A stretch of DNA of 64,000 nt. Origin: an uncultured Lachnospiraceae bacterium (lineage in GTDB: Bacteria; Bacillota; Clostridia; Lachnospirales; Lachnospiraceae). The notes under the pieces were generated by a model. That model did not search any database. It was not told the origin of the DNA and saw nothing but the letters and a program-made list of their open reading frames with translations. Below, one piece after another: positions 59,599 to 64,000 of this stretch. Made by a program: the position numbers and the translations under genes. Positions within the stretch are counted from its first letter, which is position 1. Each line of letters opens with the position of its first letter. The DNA lies in NCBI GenBank assembly GCA_900316075.1, contig ONBT01000006.1, forward strand, positions 1-64,000, in the 5' to 3' direction.

Positions 59599-59964
59599 AT
59601 GCAGGGACTAGGGACATTTGAAAACAGCAAGGGCAAGGTCGTGATCGACACCGAGGTCATCGCCACCTATGCCGGTGCGGTAGCCGTCGAGTGCTTCGGC
59701 ATAGTCGGCATGGCTGCGGTCAATATGAAGGACGGCCTCGTCAAGCTCCTGAAGAAGGACTACCTTTCCCACGGCATCGATGTGACGGTCGACGAGAACA
59801 ATGAAATCTCCATCGACTTCCACCTCATTGTGTCCTACGGCATCAGCATCTCCACGGTCGTGGACAATCTGCGGGAGAATGTCAAATACAAGCTGGAAGA
59901 GTTCACCGGCATGAAGGTCAAGCGCATGAACGTCTATATTGACGGTCTCCGGGTCATCGACTGA
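59599..59964 (+). CDS. Asp23/Gls24 envelope stress protein family (YloU-like)
   Basis: A 121-aa member of the alkaline-shock protein 23 family, which supports envelope stress tolerance in Gram-positives. It has KVVIDTEVIATYAGAVAVECFGIVGM, NEISIDFHLIVSYGISISTVVDNLREN and VKRMNVYIDGLRV, all typical of the family. AGGAGG lies before the ATG. It leads an operon with fakA and recG, matching yloU-yloV in B. subtilis. Confidence 0.93.
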   Translation: MQGLGTFENSKGKVVIDTEVIATYAGAVAVECFGIVGMAAVNMKDGLVKLLKKDYLSHGIDVTVDENNEISIDFHLIVSYGISISTVVDNLRENVKYKLEEFTGMKVKRMNVYIDGLRVID

Positions 59965-59984
59965 GCAAAGGAGTATTTTTTCTT

Positions 59985-61676
59985 ATGGCAATCACTACAA
60001 TCGATGCCGAGGTGCTTTCCCGCTGCTTTCTGGCCGGAGCCAAGGCACTTGAGGCAAAGAAGGATTATATCAATGAACTGAACGTCTTCCCCGTGCCCGA
60101 CGGGGATACCGGGACGAATATGACGGCCACGATCATGTCGGCCGCGAGAGAAGTCTCTGGACTTCCGACCCCGGATATGAAGGCGGTCTGCAAGGCCATG
60201 TCTTCGGGCTCCCTCCGGGGCGCGAGAGGAAACTCCGGCGTCATTCTTTCCCAGCTTTTCCGGGGCTTTACGAAGGTCGTGAAGTCCGAGGAAACTCTCG
60301 ACGTGCCGAAGCTGGCTGACGCCTTTTCCAATGCCTGCGATACGGCCTATAAGGCGGTCATGAAACCCAAGGAAGGCACGATTCTCACGGTGGCCCGGGC
60401 CGCTGCCGACAAGGCTCTGGTCCTTTCCGCCGATACGGAAGACATCGTCACCTTTGCCCAGGAAATCGTCGCTGCAGCCGATGAGACCCTGAAGAAGACA
60501 CCCGAAATGCTGCCGGTGCTGAAAGAAGCCGGCGTCGTCGATTCCGGCGGCCAGGGCCTGGTATGCGTCCTAGAAGGGGCCCGGGACATTCTCGAAGGGA
60601 AGGAAATCGACCTCACGATTGGGGACGAAAACCACGAAGCCCCGAAGGAAGAGGAGTCCAAATACACCTATCAGGCTGCCTTCCGCATCGTGCCTGCCGC
60701 CGTTTTCTCGGAAAATGACGAGAAGGACCTCAGAAACTACTACGGTGCAATTGCAGGTGAAATATATATTTCACAGACAGTTGATGATATTGCTGTCACT
60801 CTCCAGACCAATGACCCCGGCCATGTCCTGACCAAGGCCCTGTCCTTCGGCTCCATTGCTTCGGTTTCCATTACGAATCTGAAGATGGATGGCAAGGATG
60901 GAAAGCCGGTCCAGCCGGTACCCGTCCCGGCGGCCGCTCCCACTGAAAAGGCGGAAACTGCGGCGAAGCCGGCTCCGTCCAAAGGAAAGAAGGAAGGTAC
61001 TCCTGCTGAGCCGCCCAAGGAGGTCGGCTTTGTGGCAGTCTCCATTGGAAAGGGCTTAAACGGCATCTTCAGCGAGCTCGGCGCCGACTACATCATCGAG
61101 GGCGGCCAGACCATGAACCCTTCGACCGAAGATATCTTAAACGCCGTCGGCAAGGTCAGCGCCAAGACCGTCATCGTTCTGCCCAACAATAAGAATATTA
61201 TCCTTGCAGCCAACCAGGCCCGGGATATTTCCGAGGACAAGGAAGTCATTGTCCTTCCCACGAAGACGATTCCCCAGGGCATTGCGGCCCTGATCAATTT
61301 CATTCCCGAAGAATCTGCCAAGGACAATGCCAAGCATATGCTCAAGGACATTGAAAACGTGAGGTCCGGCGAAATCACCTATGCGGTCCGGGATACGAAG
61401 ATCAACGACCGGGAAATCCACAAAGGCGACTACATGGGCATCGGAGACGAGGGCATTGTGGCCGTGAACCCGGATATCCAGGTGGCCTTCCTCGAAATGC
61501 TCCGGACCATGGTGACCGACGACTCCTCCCTTTGCACGGTCTACTACGGGAAGAACGTGAAGAAGAAGGACCTTCAGAAGCTGCAGGCCACTTTGACCAG
61601 TACCTTCCCCGACCTTGAGTTTGAAATCACCGAGGGGGACCAGCCGGTCTACTATTACATCGTTTCGGTTGAGTGA
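59985..61676 (+). CDS. fakA: DAK2 domain fatty acid kinase FakA (YloV-like)
   Basis: Phosphorylates exogenous fatty acids bound to a FakB/DegV partner for lipid synthesis. The 563-aa order is: an N-terminal DAK2 ATP-binding domain (about 10-205, with NVFPVPDGDTGTNM and RGARGNSGVILSQLFRGF), a middle domain, a Pro/Ala/Lys linker (about 305-345), and a C-terminal EDD-like domain with IIEGGQTMNPSTEDILNAV. No FakB is in the window. Its stop overlaps the recG start (GTGATG). Confidence 0.9.
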   Translation: MAITTIDAEVLSRCFLAGAKALEAKKDYINELNVFPVPDGDTGTNMTATIMSAAREVSGLPTPDMKAVCKAMSSGSLRGARGNSGVILSQLFRGFTKVVKSEETLDVPKLADAFSNACDTAYKAVMKPKEGTILTVARAAADKALVLSADTEDIVTFAQEIVAAADETLKKTPEMLPVLKEAGVVDSGGQGLVCVLEGARDILEGKEIDLTIGDENHEAPKEEESKYTYQAAFRIVPAAVFSENDEKDLRNYYGAIAGEIYISQTVDDIAVTLQTNDPGHVLTKALSFGSIASVSITNLKMDGKDGKPVQPVPVPAAAPTEKAETAAKPAPSKGKKEGTPAEPPKEVGFVAVSIGKGLNGIFSELGADYIIEGGQTMNPSTEDILNAVGKVSAKTVIVLPNNKNIILAANQARDISEDKEVIVLPTKTIPQGIAALINFIPEESAKDNAKHMLKDIENVRSGEITYAVRDTKINDREIHKGDYMGIGDEGIVAVNPDIQVAFLEMLRTMVTDDSSLCTVYYGKNVKKKDLQKLQATLTSTFPDLEFEITEGDQPVYYYIVSVE

Positions 61677-63742
61677 TGATTGAAAATACGAGTATCCGTG
61701 AAATCAAGGGCATCGGTGAAAAATCCGAGGCCCTTTTTCATCGGCTGAAAATCTATACGGTCTATGACCTTCTGACGGACTACCCCCGGACTTACACGAG
61801 GTACCCGGAAGTCACCCGGGACCTGACTCTGGTTCAGGAGGGAAAGAAGGCGGCTTTTGAGGTAACCATTGCCCGGAAACCCGCCACGAAAAAGGGGCGG
61901 ATTGCCGTCACGATTCTGCGGCAGGAGGCGGCCGGGAATATTCCCCTCGAGTGCATCTGGTTCCGCCTCCCCTACCTTTCCTCGACCCTGAAAGCCGGGG
62001 AGACCTTCGTTTTCTACGGGACCGTGAAAAAGAGGGAGCAGGCGGGCTATGTCCGTCTGGAGCAGCCCGAGATTCACCTGGCAGAAAAGTATGCGGCACT
62101 GCGGGCTTCTCTGCAGCCTGTCTATTCCCTGACGAAAGGCCTTTCGAACACCCTCTTTAAAAAATCCATCGAAACGGCCCTGGTGGAAAAAAGTTCGATT
62201 GTCGACTTCCTGCCCCCGGAAATAATTGAAAAGTACGACCTGCCGGACCTCTATACGACTTTCGCAGACGTCCATTTCCCGGCCGACGAAGAAGCTCTGG
62301 GCCGGGCCCGGCGGCGGCTGACCTTCGACGACTTCTTCTTTTTCTTCCTCTCCCTTTCAAGGAATGAGGAAAAGGAGGAGGTCCGCCCCAACACCCATAT
62401 CCCGGAAAAGTCGGATTTTTATACGAATGTAATGCATTCCCTTCCCTACCCCCTGACAAAAGGGCAGGAGACGGCCCTTTCCGACATTTTTTCCGATCTT
62501 CAGAAGGAGACCATTTCCGAGCGCCTGATCCAGGGGGACGTGGGTTCCGGCAAGACCCTGGTGGCCTTCCTTTCCATGCTCCTCATGGTGGAAAACGGGT
62601 ATAAGGCCCTTCTCATGGCTCCGACTGAAGTCCTGGCCGAGCAGCACTACAAGACCTTCTGCGCCTATATTGAAGAATTTTCCCTGCCTTTCAAGGCTGT
62701 TCTCCTGACCGGGGCGGTCAAGGGGAAAGCGAGAAAAGAAGCCCTGAAAACCATAGCAGATTCTGCGGGGCTCTTTGTCATCGGCACATCTGCCCTGATT
62801 TCGGAGGCCCGGGAATACGGGGACATCGGCATTGTCGTCACGGACGAGCAGCACCGCTTCGGAGTCAAGCAGCGGAAAGCCCTGATGAACAAGGGAACTT
62901 CTCCCTATGTTCTTCTCCTTTCGGCCACCCCGATTCCGAGGACCCTGGCCAAAATTCTCTACCAGGACATGCCGATTTCTGTCATGGCCGATAAGCCGGC
63001 GTCCCGCCTTCCAATCAAGAACTGTGTCATAGGCCCGGATAAACGGCCCACGGCCTGGAAGTTTCTGGAAAAGCAGGTGCGGGAAGGGCGCCAGGCCTAC
63101 GTCATCTGTCCCTTCGTCGAGCAGAGCGAGGAAGACCCTTCGATTGCCGACGTCGAGACCTATACGAAGGACTTAAAAAAGGCCCTTCCCAAAGACATAC
63201 GGGTAGGGACCCTGCACGGGCGCATGAAGGACAGCGAGAAGGAAGAAGTCATGGGAGCCTTCGGGGCTCACGAGACGGACATTCTGGTTTCGACCACGGT
63301 CATCGAGGTCGGCATCGATGTCCCCAATGCCACGGTCATCCTGATTGAAAACGCGGACCGCTTCGGCCTGTCCCAGCTCCACCAGCTTCGGGGCCGGGTT
63401 GGACGCGGAAAAGAGCAGAGCTACTGCATCTTCATGAACTGCACGGAAGGGAAGAATATTCCGGAGCGTCTGAAGGCCATCAACTCCAGTAACGACGGCT
63501 TCTTCATCGCAGAAGAAGACCTAAGGCTCCGGGGACCGGGCGATGTGACCGGCATACGGCAAAGCGGGGAGGCCGGGGTGGACATGACCGAAATGGCCGA
63601 GCATCCGGACGTCATGGCGGAAGCTGCAGAAGAAGCAAAAGCCGTCCTTCAGAAGGACCCGGACCTTGAAAGCCAAAAATACAAGGCCATAGCTGACCAC
63701 CTGCAGAGGATGGAAGAGAAGCAGATTTTCCGGAATCTTTGA
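61676..63742 (+). CDS. recG: ATP-dependent DNA helicase RecG
   Basis: Remodels stalled forks and branched DNA. The 688-aa product has the wedge domain (about 60-155), Walker A in QGDVGSGKTLVAF (about 283), DEQHRFG (about 385), SATPIPRTLAKI, STTVIEVGIDVPN, and the C-terminal QLRGRVGRGKEQSYC (about 560). The ATG at 61676 overlaps the fakA stop; a GTG one codon earlier is an alternative. It is the last gene of the operon; a bidirectional terminator follows. Confidence 0.97.
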   Translation: MIENTSIREIKGIGEKSEALFHRLKIYTVYDLLTDYPRTYTRYPEVTRDLTLVQEGKKAAFEVTIARKPATKKGRIAVTILRQEAAGNIPLECIWFRLPYLSSTLKAGETFVFYGTVKKREQAGYVRLEQPEIHLAEKYAALRASLQPVYSLTKGLSNTLFKKSIETALVEKSSIVDFLPPEIIEKYDLPDLYTTFADVHFPADEEALGRARRRLTFDDFFFFFLSLSRNEEKEEVRPNTHIPEKSDFYTNVMHSLPYPLTKGQETALSDIFSDLQKETISERLIQGDVGSGKTLVAFLSMLLMVENGYKALLMAPTEVLAEQHYKTFCAYIEEFSLPFKAVLLTGAVKGKARKEALKTIADSAGLFVIGTSALISEAREYGDIGIVVTDEQHRFGVKQRKALMNKGTSPYVLLLSATPIPRTLAKILYQDMPISVMADKPASRLPIKNCVIGPDKRPTAWKFLEKQVREGRQAYVICPFVEQSEEDPSIADVETYTKDLKKALPKDIRVGTLHGRMKDSEKEEVMGAFGAHETDILVSTTVIEVGIDVPNATVILIENADRFGLSQLHQLRGRVGRGKEQSYCIFMNCTEGKNIPERLKAINSSNDGFFIAEEDLRLRGPGDVTGIRQSGEAGVDMTEMAEHPDVMAEAAEEAKAVLQKDPDLESQKYKAIADHLQRMEEKQIFRNL

Positions 63743-63779
63743 GTACACAGTTAGAAATGGACTAACTGCACATGCAAAA

Positions 63780-63810
63780 AAAAGACGCCTGCTGCCGGCA
63801 GACGTCTTTT
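63780..63810. terminator. Bidirectional terminator between recG and rqcH
   Basis: AAAAGACG (63780-63787) pairs with CGTCTTTT (63803-63810) around an inner CTGC/GCAG stem. A-runs on the left and T-runs on the right suit both strands. A further small hairpin, CAGTTAG/CTAACTG (63748-63768), precedes it. Confidence 0.8.
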
Positions 63811-63847
63811 AAGATTTGCTCAGGGAGAGTCAGTTTTCCGGACAACT

Positions 63848-64000
63848 TTACTCGGTTTTTGAAACTCCTTCCAGAGACGGGTGGACGACCATGGAGTAGT
63901 TTGTGTAGTAGATGACATAGCCGGGTGCTGTGCCGGGGGTCTTCTTGACTTCCTTCCGTTGCACGTAGTCGACCTCGACCTTGTCCGCGTCCCGGCCCTC
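63848..64000 (-). CDS. rqcH: 3' end of RqcH (NFACT family), partial
   Basis: The minus strand from the window edge translates to 50 residues and a TAA stop, ending GVSKTE. It contains VEVDYVQRKEVKKTPGTAPG followed by YVIYYTNYSMVVHPSL. This is the C-terminal NFACT-R domain of RqcH (fibronectin-binding A-like proteins), which adds alanine tails to stalled nascent chains. The rest of the gene lies beyond base 64000. It is convergent with recG. Confidence 0.85.
   Translation of the reverse strand, partial: EGRDADKVEVDYVQRKEVKKTPGTAPGYVIYYTNYSMVVHPSLEGVSKTE

Noticed and set aside
1..64000. Insertion sequences, integrases, CRISPR arrays, toxin-antitoxin or phage-defence genes
   Set aside because: No transposase, integrase, direct-repeat spacer array or defence-type domain was seen on either strand.

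Overview
This 64 kb window is a gene-dense piece of chromosome from a Gram-positive anaerobe of the class Clostridia, most like a GC-rich member of the Lachnospiraceae. The evidence is PolC, the order frr-uppS-cdsA-dxr-rseP-ispG-polC, an rnfCDGEAB operon, the GerW (YtfJ) sporulation family, IspH next to a ribosomal S1-domain gene, and the rpmB / asp23-fakA-recG block. GC content looks like 55-60% by eye. No mobile element, CRISPR array, rRNA gene or prophage is visible. Nearly every gene is a recognisable housekeeping gene.

Layout. 0-10.4 kb: ribosome recycling, undecaprenyl and phospholipid precursors, two MEP isoprenoid enzymes (Dxr, IspG), the site-2 protease RseP and PolC. 10.4-15.4 kb: PheA, a divergent Ppx/GppA protein and polyphosphate kinase. 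15.4-17.4 kb: a small orphan ORF, then the infC-rpmI-rplT operon behind a leader with two terminator-like hairpins. 17.5-18.8 kb: galE and tRNA-Glu(CUC). 18.9-27.5 kb: rimP-nusA-ylxQ-infB-rbfA-nrnA-truB-ribF, with ylxR missing. 27.5-36.5 kb: a secreted SH3/NlpC hydrolase, rpsO-pnp, a flavoprotein, cmk-ispH-rpsA and a lone cheR. 36.5-45 kb: yprB (minus strand), rnfCDGEAB, a GNAT acetyltransferase and apbE (minus strand). 45-58.9 kb: proBA, miaB, a NusG-II/Gx pair, ruvAB, zapA, a U32 protein, an FtsW/RodA-PBP pair, an orphan gene, a DUF2953 gene and gerW. 59-64 kb: rpmB (minus), asp23-fakA-recG, and the 3' end of rqcH on the minus strand.

How the genes connect. RibF makes FMN/FAD, and ApbE attaches FMN to the Rnf subunits that carry the S/TGAT-type motif. 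IspG, IspH, Dxr, UppS and CdsA supply isoprenoid and lipid carriers to the FtsW/PBP cell-wall machinery. RbfA, RimP, NusA, IF2, IF3, S15, S1, L20, L28 and L35 make the window rich in translation genes.

The most unusual signal is not a gene. A short AT-rich element, consensus TTTACATTAGTCAT in either orientation, recurs about fifteen times, mostly in the gaps just upstream of genes. One copy forms a 26-bp near-perfect palindrome before pheA. Another pair shares 22 identical bases, one copy between genes and one inside a coding linker. No sigma-A -35 box sits at the right distance at the copies I checked. Other points of interest are an apparent AUU start for dxr as well as the classic one for infC, a promoter embedded in a terminator upstream of cdsA, a probable leaderless gene with a canonical promoter, an RG-rich repeat insert in PolC, and a 25-bp inverted repeat over the putative rnf promoter.
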